Below, piece by piece: positions 55,004 to 64,000 of a DNA stretch of 64,000 nucleotides (positions are counted from its first letter, which is position 1; the number at the start of each line of letters is the position of its first letter). This DNA comes from Psychroflexus sediminis (lineage in GTDB: Bacteria; Bacteroidota; Bacteroidia; Flavobacteriales; Flavobacteriaceae): NCBI RefSeq assembly GCF_900099815.1, contig NZ_FNCW01000005.1:124001-188000 (forward strand), written 5' to 3'. The position numbers were made by a program, and so were the translations under genes. The notes beneath the pieces were generated by a model. That model was given only the letters and a program-made list of their open reading frames with translations. It had not been told where the DNA came from and ran no database searches.

Positions 55004-55492
55004 TTAGTCTTTGCCTTCTATCCAGTCGGTGATTTCCTGATCCAGGGGCGAAGTTTGTGGTGAAATCATTTTTTCTAACTCACCGCTTTCATTAAGCAGA
55101 TATTTTTGGAAGTTCCACTCCACCTGGCTGTCCATTTTTTGATTCCAGGATTTATCAGTCAAAAACTGATAAACATCGTGCTTGTCTTCTCCTTTGACTT
55201 TGATTTTACCCATCATTTGAAAAGAAACCCCATAATTATCTACACAAAATCTTGAAATTTCTTCATTGCTTCCAGGCTCCTGAGCCATAAAGTCATTACT
55301 GGGAAAGCCGATGATCTTAAAGTTAGTATCTTTAAAAGTATCGTAAAGCTTTTGCAAATCCTCATATTGTGGTGTAAGGCCACATTTAGATGCCGTATTA
55401 ACAATCATAACTTTATTTCCTTTTAAAGTTGAGAAATCCAAGGTTTCTCCTTTTATGTCTGTAGCGACAAGCTGGTGTATGCTGTTATTCAT
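55004..55492 (-). CDS. Glutathione/thioredoxin peroxidase family
   Basis: The 162 residues reduce peroxides with a thiol donor. The active Cys37 is in NTASKCGLT, and the WNFQKYLL Trp/Asn pair is present. The usual FPCNQF resolving-Cys block reads FPSNDFMAQEPG, so no resolving Cys at that place; the catalytic Gln position is Asp-adjacent. It ends 7 nt from the convergent BamA-like gene. Confidence 0.92.
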   Translation of the reverse strand: MNNSIHQLVATDIKGETLDFSTLKGNKVMIVNTASKCGLTPQYEDLQKLYDTFKDTNFKIIGFPSNDFMAQEPGSNEEISRFCVDNYGVSFQMMGKIKVKGEDKHDVYQFLTDKSWNQKMDSQVEWNFQKYLLNESGELEKMISPQTSPLDQEITDWIEGKD

Positions 55493-55539
55493 GTTTTTTT
55501 ATTCAAATGTAGAATAATCTAGCAACCTCAGTCAAGTGT

Positions 55540-56109
55540 TTACTTTAATTTATCAATTGTAGCTCGAACTGTTTTGCTGTACCAGTTGGCAGCACCTGTT
55601 TTTTTTATGATGATTTCACCTTCAGCATCAATTAGAAAAGTGGTTGGCAAACTCGAACTTTTCAGCACATCCGGCGGACTCGACAAAAAATAATAAACAG
55701 GCAAATCGTATTCATTTTTTTTTAAAAAAGAGGTGACGACTTCAGGTTTTTCTGAAGTAATAAAGTAAAAATCGACCTCATCTTTATAATCTGTGTAGAG
55801 TTTTTGAAGATCCGGCATTTCTGCAATGCAGGGCGCGCACCAGGTTGCCCAGTAATTGATTAAAACTGGCTTTCCCTTGGATTGTACCAAATTTACAGTG
55901 TTGAGGTTTTGGTTTTTGAAATACCAGTCATAATTTTTTAGCTTTTCACGATCCGATTCATCGATTTCGGTAGGACTAAAAGCGATTATTCGATTGAGAA
56001 ACACCTGTATGGGCTGACGCGTCTGAGGTATGATGATCAATACAATCAGTATCCCAAACAGGATATTGCTCCAGTGTTTCTGTAAAAAATTCTTTTTCTT
56101 CTCTGGCAT
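55540..56109 (-). CDS. TlpA-like thioredoxin-fold disulfide reductase
   Basis: The 189-residue protein has one N-terminal membrane anchor (about residues 14-32) and a periplasmic thioredoxin domain with the WCAPC motif (about residue 92). The cis-Pro segment SLPTTFLIDAEGEI is present. TlpA/ResA proteins keep periplasmic thiols reduced, for example in cytochrome c assembly. It is 47 nt upstream of the peroxidase gene, same strand. Confidence 0.9.
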   Translation of the reverse strand: MPEKKKNFLQKHWSNILFGILIVLIIIPQTRQPIQVFLNRIIAFSPTEIDESDREKLKNYDWYFKNQNLNTVNLVQSKGKPVLINYWATWCAPCIAEMPDLQKLYTDYKDEVDFYFITSEKPEVVTSFLKKNEYDLPVYYFLSSPPDVLKSSSLPTTFLIDAEGEIIIKKTGAANWYSKTVRATIDKLK

Positions 56110-56121
56110 AAGTGGAATAAA

Positions 56122-56151
56122 TAAAAAGGGTCATCTTAAACAGATGACCCT
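56122..56151 (-). terminator. Terminator of the aconitase gene
   Basis: A 10-bp perfect stem (AGGGTCATCT with AGATGACCCT) around TAAAC, followed on the minus strand by TTTTTAT. Confidence 0.85.
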
Positions 56152-56176
56152 AATAAATATAGTGAAAACTTGGGTA

Positions 56177-58444
56177 TTAAGCCTTGTTTTGCTTTTTAAT
56201 CATATTTAAGGCAGAACCTTCTCTGAACCAGCCAATCTGAGTAGCGTTGTACGTATGATTCGCTTTGATGCTATCTTTAGACCCGTCAGCGTGAACAATT
56301 TCGATTGTCAATGGTTTACCATCTGCGAAATTTTCCAGATCTACAAAGTTGAATGTATCATCTTCCTGAATAAGATCGTAATCGCTCTCGTTATCGAATG
56401 TGATTCCTAACATTCCCTGCTTTTTGAGGTTGGTTTCGTGAATTCTGGCAAAGGATTTCACCAGTACCACTTTTACACCAAGATGTCTTGGCTCCATAGC
56501 TGCATGCTCTCTGGAAGAACCTTCGCCGTAGTTATGATCACCAACTACTACTGTAGGAATGCCTTTAGCTTTATAAGCCCGTTGCGTTTTTGGCACGGCA
56601 TCATATTTTCCATCCAGCTGACTTTTTACAAAGTTAGTTTTCATATTAAAGGCATTGACGGCTCCAATCAAACAGTTATCTGAAATATTATCCAGGTGAC
56701 CTCTGTACTTCAACCAGGGTCCGGCCATAGAAATATGGTCTGTTGTACATTTTCCATGGGCTTTGATAAGCAACTTCGCACCCATCAAATTATCGCCTTT
56801 CCAGGGATCAAATGGATCCAGTAATTGGATTCTGTTTGAATTTGGATCTACTTTTACACTGATAGTGCTACCATCTTCCTTAGGAGCTAAAAATCCGTTG
56901 TCTTCCACGTCAAAACCAAGCTCTGGTAATTCAATGCCTTGTGGAGCGTCTAGCTTGACTTCTTCTCCGTCTTCGTTGATCAAAGTATCATTCATAGGAT
57001 CGAAATCCAATCGGCCTGCAATAGCAATAGCGGCGACCATCTCTGGCGAACCTACGAAAGCATGGGTGTTTGGGTTTCCATCGGCACGCTTAGAAAAGTT
57101 TCTGTTGAAAGAATGAACGATGGTATTTTTCTCATCGCCTTTTCTATCACTTCTATCCCATTGTCCAATACATGGTCCACAGGCATTGGTGAATATGGTT
57201 GCTCCTAAATCTTCAAAAACTTTCAGAAGGCCATCGCGTTCTGCAGTAAATCTAATCTGCTCAGAACCTGGATTGATACCGAAATCTGATTTGGGTATTA
57301 ATTTTTTATCAACGGCCTGTTGAGCAATAGATGCTGCTCGGGTCAAATCTTCATAAGAAGAGTTGGTACAGGACCCGATGAGTCCCCAGTCTACTTTGAT
57401 TGGCCAGTCGTTCTTCTTCGCTTTTTCTCCTAATTCTCCAACTGGTGTTGCCAAATCAGGCGTAAATGGACCATTAAGATGCGGTCTTAGTGTACTTAAA
57501 TCTATTTCAATCACCTGATCGAAATAGTCTTCCGGGTGATCATAGACCTCCTGATCCCCGGTAAGATGTTCTCTTATTTTATTGGCTTCATCTGCTATTT
57601 CATTTCTATCTGTTGCTCTCAGAAAACGCTCCATAGAATCATCATAACCAAAAGTAGAGGTTGTCGCTCCTATTTCTGCTCCCATATTACAAATGGTACC
57701 TTTACCAGTACAGGATAGGTTTTTAGCACCTTCACCAAAATACTCTACAATACATCCTGTACCACCTTTAACGGTAAGAATTTCAGCAACTTTTAAGATG
57801 ACATCTTTAGCTGCAGTCCATCCTTGCGGAGCTCCTGTTAACTTCACACCAATCAGTTTTGGAAATTTAAGCTCCCAGGGCATTCCCGCCATCACATCCA
57901 CGGCATCCGCTCCACCAACACCAATGGCTAACATTCCCAGTCCACCAGCATTCACAGTATGAGAATCCGTACCGATCATCATTCCTCCAGGAAAGGCATA
58001 GTTTTCTAAAACCACCTGATGAATAATTCCAGCACCTGGCTTCCAAAATCCGATACCATATTTGCTGGAAACTGATTCTAAAAAGTCAAAAACCTCGTTA
58101 CTCGTTTCGTTCGCTCTCTTCAAATCTTTAACTGCTCCCTGTTTTGCCTGAATCAAGTGATCACAATGCACCGTTGTAGGTACAGCTACATTTTCTTTAC
58201 CCGCCTGCATAAATTGCAACAAGGCCATCTGTGCGGTGGCATCCTGGCAAGCGATCCGGTCCGGAGCAAAATCAACATAGTCTTTACCTCTGGTAAATTT
58301 TTGGTCAGGTTTGTTTTCCCACAAATGAGAATAAAGAATTTTTTCTGAAAGTGTAAGTGGTTTGCCAACAACTTCACGAGCTTTATCAACGCGTTCAGAC
58401 ATTTGGCTATACACTTTCTTTATCATATCGATATCAAAAGCCAT
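56177..58444 (-). CDS. acnA: Aconitate hydratase
   Basis: Isomerises citrate to isocitrate in the TCA cycle. The 755 residues belong to the mitochondrial-like aconitase group, with the 4Fe-4S Cys ligands in [10 protein letters not shown] and [12 protein letters not shown], the substrate-binding [13 protein letters not shown] segment, and the C-terminal swivel domain ([17 protein letters not shown]). Assignment to AcnA-type versus a separate AcnM name is a naming matter. It is monocistronic. Confidence 0.96.
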   Translation of the reverse strand: MAFDIDMIKKVYSQMSERVDKAREVVGKPLTLSEKILYSHLWENKPDQKFTRGKDYVDFAPDRIACQDATAQMALLQFMQAGKENVAVPTTVHCDHLIQAKQGAVKDLKRANETSNEVFDFLESVSSKYGIGFWKPGAGIIHQVVLENYAFPGGMMIGTDSHTVNAGGLGMLAIGVGGADAVDVMAGMPWELKFPKLIGVKLTGAPQGWTAAKDVILKVAEILTVKGGTGCIVEYFGEGAKNLSCTGKGTICNMGAEIGATTSTFGYDDSMERFLRATDRNEIADEANKIREHLTGDQEVYDHPEDYFDQVIEIDLSTLRPHLNGPFTPDLATPVGELGEKAKKNDWPIKVDWGLIGSCTNSSYEDLTRAASIAQQAVDKKLIPKSDFGINPGSEQIRFTAERDGLLKVFEDLGATIFTNACGPCIGQWDRSDRKGDEKNTIVHSFNRNFSKRADGNPNTHAFVGSPEMVAAIAIAGRLDFDPMNDTLINEDGEEVKLDAPQGIELPELGFDVEDNGFLAPKEDGSTISVKVDPNSNRIQLLDPFDPWKGDNLMGAKLLIKAHGKCTTDHISMAGPWLKYRGHLDNISDNCLIGAVNAFNMKTNFVKSQLDGKYDAVPKTQRAYKAKGIPTVVVGDHNYGEGSSREHAAMEPRHLGVKVVLVKSFARIHETNLKKQGMLGITFDNESDYDLIQEDDTFNFVDLENFADGKPLTIEIVHADGSKDSIKANHTYNATQIGWFREGSALNMIKKQNKA

Positions 58445-58464
58445 AGTATATATATTTTAGAGTG

Positions 58465-58472
58465 CAAAAATA
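58465..58472 (-). promoter_or_regulatory. -7 promoter element before the aconitase gene
   Basis: Minus-strand TATTTTTG followed by C, perfect TAnnTTTG, 20 nt before the ATG. Confidence 0.55.
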
Positions 58473-58673
58473 AGGTTTTTGCTCGAGTTTGGAAAATATG
58501 TAAGATTAAAGCGAAATTTCTAACAATTTTTCATATCTCTGTCATTTTAAATAAACATAATTATCATATTTATATTTTTTTTAAAGCAAAGTTGATGAAA
58601 TGATAAAAACAGATGCGAAGTAAGACTGCGTAAAAGATTCAGATCAGTAATTTAGACTGAATATCAATAATCA

Positions 58674-59627
58674 TTACATTAACTTTTTGATAATATCTTC
58701 GATGGAAATATGCTCAGCCTCAGCTTTGTAATTTCTTACCACCCGGTGCCTTAAAATAGCGATGGCAACCGCCTGGATATCTTCTATATCTGGGGAATAT
58801 TTCCCTCGGGAAGCAGCATGGGTCTTGGCCGCTAAAACAAGATTTTGTGAAGCCCTGGGTCCAGCACCCCAGTCGACATAGGTATTTATGAATTCTGAGC
58901 TTTGTTCTGAATTGGGTCTTGATTTACCGACCAATTTCACAGCATATTCTATCACGTTATCTGCAATAGGCATTTTCCTGATCAGTTTTTGAAGTTGAAT
59001 GATTTCTGAGGCCGAAAATAAAGCTTCAATGTTTACCTCCCGGTTTTGAGTGGTAGCTTTTACAACCTCTACTTCTTCCTGAAAACTAGGGTAAGTCAAA
59101 TTCACTTCAAACATAAACCGATCCAATTGAGCTTCCGGCAAGGGATAAGTTCCCTCCTGCTCTATCGGATTCTGTGTAGCAAGAACAAAATAGGGATTGG
59201 AAAGCAAATAATTCTTTCCACCAACAGTCACCGCTTTTTCCTGCATGGCTTCCAAAAGTGCCGCTTGGGTTTTGGGTGGAGTCCTGTTGATTTCATCTGC
59301 CAGTAAAATATTGGTAAACACAGGACCTTTTAAAAATTTAAAGGCTCTGTTTTCATCCAAAATTTCAGAGCCGATAATATCGCTAGGCATAAGGTCTGGC
59401 GTAAACTGAACTCGCTTGAAGTCTAAGCCTAAAGCCTGAGATATAGTATTTACCATTAAGGTTTTAGCGAGTCCCGGCACACCCACTAATAATGAATGTC
59501 CCCCGGAAAATATTGATAACAACAAGGTATCCACGACCTTGTCCTGACCTACTATAATTTTAGCAATTTCAGATTTTAAAACTTTGTATTTCTTAACAAA
59601 TTTATCTAAATCAGCTACATCAGACAT
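58674..59627 (-). CDS. MoxR family AAA+ ATPase
   Basis: The 317-residue ATPase has Walker A GVPGLAKT (about residues 38-45), Walker B LLADEINR (about 100-107), the sensor ATQNPIEQEGTYPLPEAQLDRF and the C-terminal lid. MoxR proteins act as chaperones, often with von Willebrand (VWA) proteins; none is in the window. It starts 1 nt after the SurA-like gene, so it is the end of the chaperone operon. Confidence 0.94.
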   Translation of the reverse strand: MSDVADLDKFVKKYKVLKSEIAKIIVGQDKVVDTLLLSIFSGGHSLLVGVPGLAKTLMVNTISQALGLDFKRVQFTPDLMPSDIIGSEILDENRAFKFLKGPVFTNILLADEINRTPPKTQAALLEAMQEKAVTVGGKNYLLSNPYFVLATQNPIEQEGTYPLPEAQLDRFMFEVNLTYPSFQEEVEVVKATTQNREVNIEALFSASEIIQLQKLIRKMPIADNVIEYAVKLVGKSRPNSEQSSEFINTYVDWGAGPRASQNLVLAAKTHAASRGKYSPDIEDIQAVAIAILRHRVVRNYKAEAEHISIEDIIKKLM

Positions 59628-59628
59628 A

Positions 59629-61065
59629 TTATTGTTTTATCCAAGACTTAGCAAATTCACAAGCCTTGTAGTCTCCATTTACTTTGATATACGTGTCTTC
59701 CGCGTTTTCTGCTTTCCACGCATTGATTTCTTTTAACTTTTTTTGCTGAAGAGCCAACTCGCGAATACGTGTATAATCTTTACTAAATTCAGCTACATGC
59801 TCTGGTATTTTTTTAGTGACAGTTATCACTTTAAAAAAGACTTTTGCAGTTCTTGGCTCCGTATCTTTAATAACTGGAGATACTTCATTTTCTTTCAAAT
59901 CTACAACTTGACCGTAAATTGCAGGATCTATTTTTGTCAGTTCAAATCTTCTATCGCCAGTTGCTGAGTTGATGAGCTGACCCCCGCTTTCTTTGGTTTC
60001 TTTCTCGTCGGATACTTCTCTGGCCGCATCTTTAAAACTCACTTCCCCATTCACAATCTTCTCGCGAACTATTTCGATTTCTTTTCTTGCTTTTTCAATA
60101 GCTTCTGAACTGATCTCAGGGTAAAGCAGGATATGTCTTACATCCACCTGCTGACCTCTAATCTTATCTACCGTAAGAATATGCCATCCAAATTCAGTTT
60201 CAAAAGGCTTACTGATCTCACCTTCTCTTAAGCTAAAGGCTGCATCTTTAAATTCTTTGACATACGGATCTTCTCTGGTAAGTGTAATCTTACCGCCGGA
60301 ACTTCTTGAACCTCTGTCTTCAGAGTATAATACAGCTTTTGTTGCAAAACTCCCTCCGGCTAAGACATCATCTCTAAAAGAATTCAGCTTATCCACAACG
60401 GCTTGTCTTTCCTTTTCTCCAACTTCCGGCTTTACAATAATTTGAGCTAATTCAACCTCATCATTTATCAAAGGGATTTCATCCTCAGGAATAGATTCAA
60501 AAAAGTCTCGTGTTTCTTCTGGAGTAATTTCAACCTCATCCACGATAGCCCCCTGCATTTCTTCTGCTAGCATACGTTGAGTATTGATTTCGTTGAGTTG
60601 CTCTCTAAGCTCATCTTCAGTATCAATTTTATAAAAGCTAAGCAGCTTGTCCATACTTCCTACCTGACTCACAAATTGATTGATTTGCTGGTCTGTAAAG
60701 CTTGCAACGCGTTCTGGATTAAAGGGCAAACTGTCTAGTTTGGCATGATGAGCAAACAACTTATTTTCCATAATCGTTTCTGCAACATCACAATAGGTAA
60801 TTTCACCTATTTGCTGATTTCTCATATCCAAATAAGCCTTGGAAATATCGCTTTCCAAAATCAAATAATCTCCGACGACTGCCGCCACACCGTCAATTTT
60901 AACCCGACCATCTTTGGTCACTTTGGTAGCCGCTAAAATCTCCGGACTAAATTCAGACTCTTTTAAAAGGTTATCCTTTTCATCGATGGTAACCTGCGCT
61001 GAAGTCATGATACTCATGAATAAAACACTTGATAAAATACTTAGGTTAATAGACTTCAAATTCAT
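59629..61065 (-). CDS. SurA-like periplasmic peptidyl-prolyl isomerase, two parvulin domains
   Basis: ATG 61065 gives 478 residues with a signal peptide (MNLKSINLSILSSVLFMSIMTSAQ); earlier in-frame starts lie deeper inside the neighbour. A SurA N-terminal helical domain (about residues 45-175) precedes two parvulin domains (about 185-285, with FGWHILTVDKIRG, and 290-400). SurA chaperones unfolded outer-membrane proteins in the periplasm. The first 20 nt overlap the preceding gene. With the two upstream genes it forms an outer-membrane-protein folding operon. Confidence 0.9.
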   Translation of the reverse strand: MNLKSINLSILSSVLFMSIMTSAQVTIDEKDNLLKESEFSPEILAATKVTKDGRVKIDGVAAVVGDYLILESDISKAYLDMRNQQIGEITYCDVAETIMENKLFAHHAKLDSLPFNPERVASFTDQQINQFVSQVGSMDKLLSFYKIDTEDELREQLNEINTQRMLAEEMQGAIVDEVEITPEETRDFFESIPEDEIPLINDEVELAQIIVKPEVGEKERQAVVDKLNSFRDDVLAGGSFATKAVLYSEDRGSRSSGGKITLTREDPYVKEFKDAAFSLREGEISKPFETEFGWHILTVDKIRGQQVDVRHILLYPEISSEAIEKARKEIEIVREKIVNGEVSFKDAAREVSDEKETKESGGQLINSATGDRRFELTKIDPAIYGQVVDLKENEVSPVIKDTEPRTAKVFFKVITVTKKIPEHVAEFSKDYTRIRELALQQKKLKEINAWKAENAEDTYIKVNGDYKACEFAKSWIKQ

Positions 61066-61912
61066 TATTTTTTGTAGCATCTTTTGTAATCTCTTTTTCA
61101 ATTTTCTTAGAAATATTTGTCTTTTTTCTGTTGAGCAAAATTTGCTCAATCGTAGGCCTCACATAGCTTAAAGGCGCTTCTTCATTGCGTTTTAATATCG
61201 AATTTATATAGATAAAATAAATATCATTTCCATCCTCACTTTCAAACTCCAGAAAGTTCCTTTCCTTCAATAACTCAGACTTTTCTAGCTCTATATTTTT
61301 GTTTTCTTTGAATTCTGTCATTACGTCTGAAATGCGAACCCAAATAGAATCTTTCAAAGATAAGGATTTGAATTCCAAAGATTTCTCCTGCAATGATAGC
61401 ATATCTTCAGGATTAAAACGTAAAAATTGGCGTTTTATGTCGCGCAAAGATTTCATTTTCTTATCAAGTTGCAAATAACGCAATTGGACTAAGTCTTCGT
61501 TCAATTTAAAATTAGCACTATTGTTTCGATAATACGCTAAAACGCTTGCCGAATCAATCTCCTTGGTCAATTCCCTTCTAATTAGAGCATCTTTATAGGC
61601 CTTTTTAAACAACTGCTCCTCGTACCGCTTGGATAATTCTCTGAAATCATTTTGCTGATCTTCTGGCAAATTCAGCTTTGCTCTATCGAGCAAAAGCTTA
61701 TCTGTAGCCCAGTTTTGAATATAGCTCTTGGCGGTTATAGCACTATCTTCATAAGAAAGATTGTTTGAAATATGATTTCCTAATTCTTCAAACGTCAAAT
61801 AATGATCATTAACTCTAGCCACATAGTTCGTGTTTTCTTTTTCAGAGAAAAAAGAACACGAAGTGAAAGCCACGGATATTAAAATCAGGATTAAAAAATT
61901 TTTAGTTTTCAA
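61046..61912 (-). CDS. SurA-N-like lipoprotein without parvulin domain
   Basis: The 288-residue protein has a lipoprotein signal (VAFTSC, Cys19) and a helical region resembling the SurA N-terminal chaperone domain (VARVNDHYLTFEELGNHI ... ), but no parvulin motif. The start is TTG: the in-frame stop at 61922 leaves no ATG before the signal peptide. It overlaps the upstream gene by 11 nt and the downstream SurA-like gene by 20 nt. Function is inferred from context: assistance of outer-membrane protein folding. Confidence 0.8.
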   Translation of the reverse strand: MKTKNFLILILISVAFTSCSFFSEKENTNYVARVNDHYLTFEELGNHISNNLSYEDSAITAKSYIQNWATDKLLLDRAKLNLPEDQQNDFRELSKRYEEQLFKKAYKDALIRRELTKEIDSASVLAYYRNNSANFKLNEDLVQLRYLQLDKKMKSLRDIKRQFLRFNPEDMLSLQEKSLEFKSLSLKDSIWVRISDVMTEFKENKNIELEKSELLKERNFLEFESEDGNDIYFIYINSILKRNEEAPLSYVRPTIEQILLNRKKTNISKKIEKEITKDATKNNEFEVY

Positions 61913-63830
61913 GTTTATCTTTTAATATTTTTAAAACGTCATTATTGATAATAACAGTGTAATTTTTTCTCAATTCTGAAATCAATTGTCGTTCCTTTTT
62001 TTCTTGTAGAATACTTATAATTTCCCCACTTACTTGATCAAATTCAGGAATTTTAGCCTTTTCAACTTCATTAACCTGCATCATCAAAAACTGATCCGAA
62101 TGTTTGTAAATTTTACTCAAGCCTTCTTCAAACTTAAAATTTTCAGGAAGTTTTAAAGAAGATTTCTCTAAAAGTACTTCTTCTGAAATAATTTCCTCTG
62201 GCAATTGAAATAAACTGTCATTAGTACTTCTGCTTTGTAATTCGGACGCTAAAGATTCTAAGGTTTTTTTGCTTTTCGAAGTATAGAGCTGACCTCTCAC
62301 TTTTTGTGGAATCTTAAAATCCGACGCATTGGCAGAATAATACTTTTTTTGCAGAAGTGTATCCTCTGCCACAGGTTCCCAGATTTTTTCTTTCATGTAA
62401 TCAAAAATCAAAACGCCATTTTTATAGCCTTCAATTCGGTCTCCAAACTCTTTGTCAGTTTCTGGTAACCTTGTTTTGTGATAAGCCAAAAGCTCGCTAT
62501 ACACCAAATCGTCAATAGCATTTTCAACAACTACTTTAAAAGCTGGCAAATCTGAAAAGCTACGCTGCTGTCTTTCTAAATAAGCTCCAAAAGTCGCATA
62601 ATCCACAGTTCTGTCCTCGACTTTTATAATGTACCTGGAAGCTGATTTTTTCTGAGGCTCATATGTCCATTTACCCTGGGTAAAACTGGAATCGATTAAA
62701 CTCAAGAAATGATCCTTAGCATCTTCATTTATTTCGACCTCATACAAGCTCTCCAGGTCTTCTTTAATCTTAGTAATCAAATATTTAGATCGTGAAGAAC
62801 TTTTTAACCTTTTCTTGTAGTCTTCCTTTACCTCATCATAAGGTTTTAAGGGAATGCTTTCAATTAATTTGACAATATGCCATCCAAATCGGGTTTTGAA
62901 AGGCTTCGTATAATCACCCTCCTTTTCCAAATCATAAGCCTTGTTTTCATATACTTTTGAATTTAATCCCCCTAAACTAAAAACCGGAACATAACCTCCA
63001 TCACCAGCCGTATTAGGATCTTGACTGTATTGCTTAGCAAGCTCATGAAAATCATCACCTTCTTCTAGCCGCTTATAAATTTTTTGAATTCTCACCTCGG
63101 CATCTTGAAGCGAATCACTGGCTAATACCATAATATGAGCCGTTTTGAGCTGACCTTTAGAGAGGCGCTCCCCGGTCTTCTTTATGATATGATAGCCAAA
63201 ATCTGTTCTTACTGGATTTGAAATTTCACCAACGTCAAGCTTATAAGCCGTATCTTCAAATTCATAAACCATTTTAAATGCATTGAACCAGTTCATATCA
63301 CCAGCATTGGATTGAACAGAAGGATCATCGGAATACTGTTTGGCTAAAGTTTCAAAATCCTCTCCATTCTCCATGCGTTTCCTTATCATCAATGCCTTCT
63401 GATAGACTTCAGTAGTATCTTCTTCATACTTAGGCAAATTCAGTAAAATATGACTTGCTCTAACTTCGGTTTTAGTCCTGTCATAGGTCTCTTTAACCAT
63501 AGCTTCAGTAACTTCACCATTGGAAATATAACTGTCTGCAATTTGTTTATAATATCTTCCAAATTCCTTTTTGAAAGACGAAAGCGTATCTAATTGAATA
63601 GCGTAAGCCGACTTTAATTTTAAATGGAAATTGACATATCGCTCCAGATGTTTTTCGACAGACTCAGAAGAAGCAGAGACGATATCAGAATTCTTTTGGT
63701 AGGATGTAATAAACTCATCCACCTTATATTCTTGCCCATCGATTTGGAAAAGAGTTTGGCCCTCAATTTGGGCATTTGCTGCAAAACCAATACATAATGC
63801 GCTTAGGCAAAAACTTAAAAGGGACTTCAT
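61902..63830 (-). CDS. PpiC-type peptidyl-prolyl isomerase, two parvulin domains
   Basis: The 642-residue protein starts with a signal peptide (cleaved near AANAQ, residue 21). Two parvulin domains follow (about residues 125-222, ending DFGYHIIKKTGER, and 225-325, ending RFGWHIVKLIES), then a long helical C-terminal part (about 340-642). It is first in a four-gene minus-strand unit (PpiC-type, SurA-N-like lipoprotein, SurA-like, MoxR). The role is periplasmic folding of secreted or outer-membrane proteins. Confidence 0.92.
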   Translation of the reverse strand: MKSLLSFCLSALCIGFAANAQIEGQTLFQIDGQEYKVDEFITSYQKNSDIVSASSESVEKHLERYVNFHLKLKSAYAIQLDTLSSFKKEFGRYYKQIADSYISNGEVTEAMVKETYDRTKTEVRASHILLNLPKYEEDTTEVYQKALMIRKRMENGEDFETLAKQYSDDPSVQSNAGDMNWFNAFKMVYEFEDTAYKLDVGEISNPVRTDFGYHIIKKTGERLSKGQLKTAHIMVLASDSLQDAEVRIQKIYKRLEEGDDFHELAKQYSQDPNTAGDGGYVPVFSLGGLNSKVYENKAYDLEKEGDYTKPFKTRFGWHIVKLIESIPLKPYDEVKEDYKKRLKSSSRSKYLITKIKEDLESLYEVEINEDAKDHFLSLIDSSFTQGKWTYEPQKKSASRYIIKVEDRTVDYATFGAYLERQQRSFSDLPAFKVVVENAIDDLVYSELLAYHKTRLPETDKEFGDRIEGYKNGVLIFDYMKEKIWEPVAEDTLLQKKYYSANASDFKIPQKVRGQLYTSKSKKTLESLASELQSRSTNDSLFQLPEEIISEEVLLEKSSLKLPENFKFEEGLSKIYKHSDQFLMMQVNEVEKAKIPEFDQVSGEIISILQEKKERQLISELRKNYTVIINNDVLKILKDKLEN

Positions 63831-63846
63831 TTTTTTATTTTGAACG

Positions 63847-63854
63847 CAAAAGTA
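63847..63854 (-). promoter_or_regulatory. -7 promoter element of the chaperone operon
   Basis: Minus-strand TACTTTTG followed by C, perfect TAnnTTTG, 16 nt before the ATG. Confidence 0.55.
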
Positions 63855-63910
63855 AGAAAAATGCTACTGCTCACAACGTTTAAGTTTTGTTTAAAAGATT
63901 GAGTTCTTGT

Positions 63911-63940
63911 TTTGTACTTTTCAGATTAAGATTAAACTTG
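63911..63940 (+). promoter_or_regulatory. Possible promoter of the gene at the window end
   Basis: TTTG (63911-63914), 18-nt spacer, TAAACTTG (63933-63940, one mismatch to TAnnTTTG), 4 nt before the ATG. Confidence 0.35.
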
Positions 63941-63944
63941 TAGC

Positions 63945-64000
63945 ATGACATACACGACCGAAATTATCATCGATAGGCCCAGAGAAGAAATCATCAAAGT
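63945..64000 (+). CDS. Start of an SRPBCC-like protein (partial)
   Basis: An ATG opens a frame that runs out of the window. The 18 visible residues (MTYTTEIIIDRPREEIIK) look like the first beta strand and helix of a polyketide-cyclase/SRPBCC domain (xTxEIxIxxPxEEVxx). This is a weak call from a short fragment. Confidence 0.45.
   Translation, partial: MTYTTEIIIDRPREEIIK

Noticed and set aside
59085-59091. TAGGGTA inside the moxR gene
   Set aside because: It is within coding sequence, does not face a gene start and lacks the spaced TGTT.

Overview
The window is a chromosomal stretch of a marine-type Bacteroidota bacterium, most likely Flavobacteriaceae. Evidence: AT-rich DNA; promoters of the Bacteroidota -7 type (TAnnTTTG) instead of TATAAT; many lipoproteins with acidic export signals directly after the lipobox Cys (SDDFE, SDDDD); family-typical proteins (DUF5686, DUF2141, 2TM domain, LysM-PBP1, YidC with a long periplasmic domain); and an ECF sigma / FecR / TonB-receptor set. 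No rRNA, tRNA, CRISPR, phage or insertion sequence was seen. Most of the window is core metabolism and envelope biogenesis.

Layout. 1-5500: end of a DUF3820 gene, pyrG, yidC, an aldehyde dehydrogenase. 5.8-16 kb: a four-domain fasciclin lipoprotein, mnmA, a nitronate monooxygenase-like gene, guaA with a LysM/PBP1 protein, a PNPOx-like protein and a five-repeat CHRD lipoprotein. 16-23.4 kb: queE, a small lipoprotein, an alpha/beta hydrolase overlapping rluF, a VOC protein, an AI-2E family permease overlapping a DUF1232 protein, ffh, ppa, DUF2141. 23.5-30.5 kb: a cell-surface signalling unit (ECF sigma, FecR, TonB receptor) flanked by two lipoprotein genes. 30.5-38.3 kb: DUF5686, pdhB, etfBA, a bifunctional nuclease and a NupC transporter with an extra secreted domain. 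38.9-48.3 kb: a galactan/galactose operon (galM, GH53, GH2, galK, galT, SSS symporter) divergent from a GntR regulator. 48.3-53.7 kb: thyA, egtB-egtD-DUF427 facing a class V PLP enzyme, a 2TM protein, dfrA. 53.8-64 kb: BamA-like protein, glutathione peroxidase, TlpA-like thioredoxin, aconitase, MoxR ATPase, and three consecutive SurA/PpiC-type chaperones, then the start of an SRPBCC-like gene.

The most interesting signal is regulatory. Four genes around the ECF sigma factor (the sigma gene, fecR-TonB receptor, and the two flanking lipoproteins) each have TAGGGTA followed after exactly 14 nt by TGTT, pointing toward the gene and starting 40-57 nt before the start codon. This looks like the promoter of this sigma factor and defines a small autoregulated regulon of unknown signal, including a four-repeat lipoprotein and an acidic PepSY-like/DUF4382-like lipoprotein. 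Other points worth following are a compact galactan locus lacking SusC/SusD with three ACCAGT operator-like repeats, an ergothioneine-type cluster with a candidate lyase, and guaA and queE whose -7 boxes lie only 3-4 nt before ATG, suggesting leaderless transcripts.
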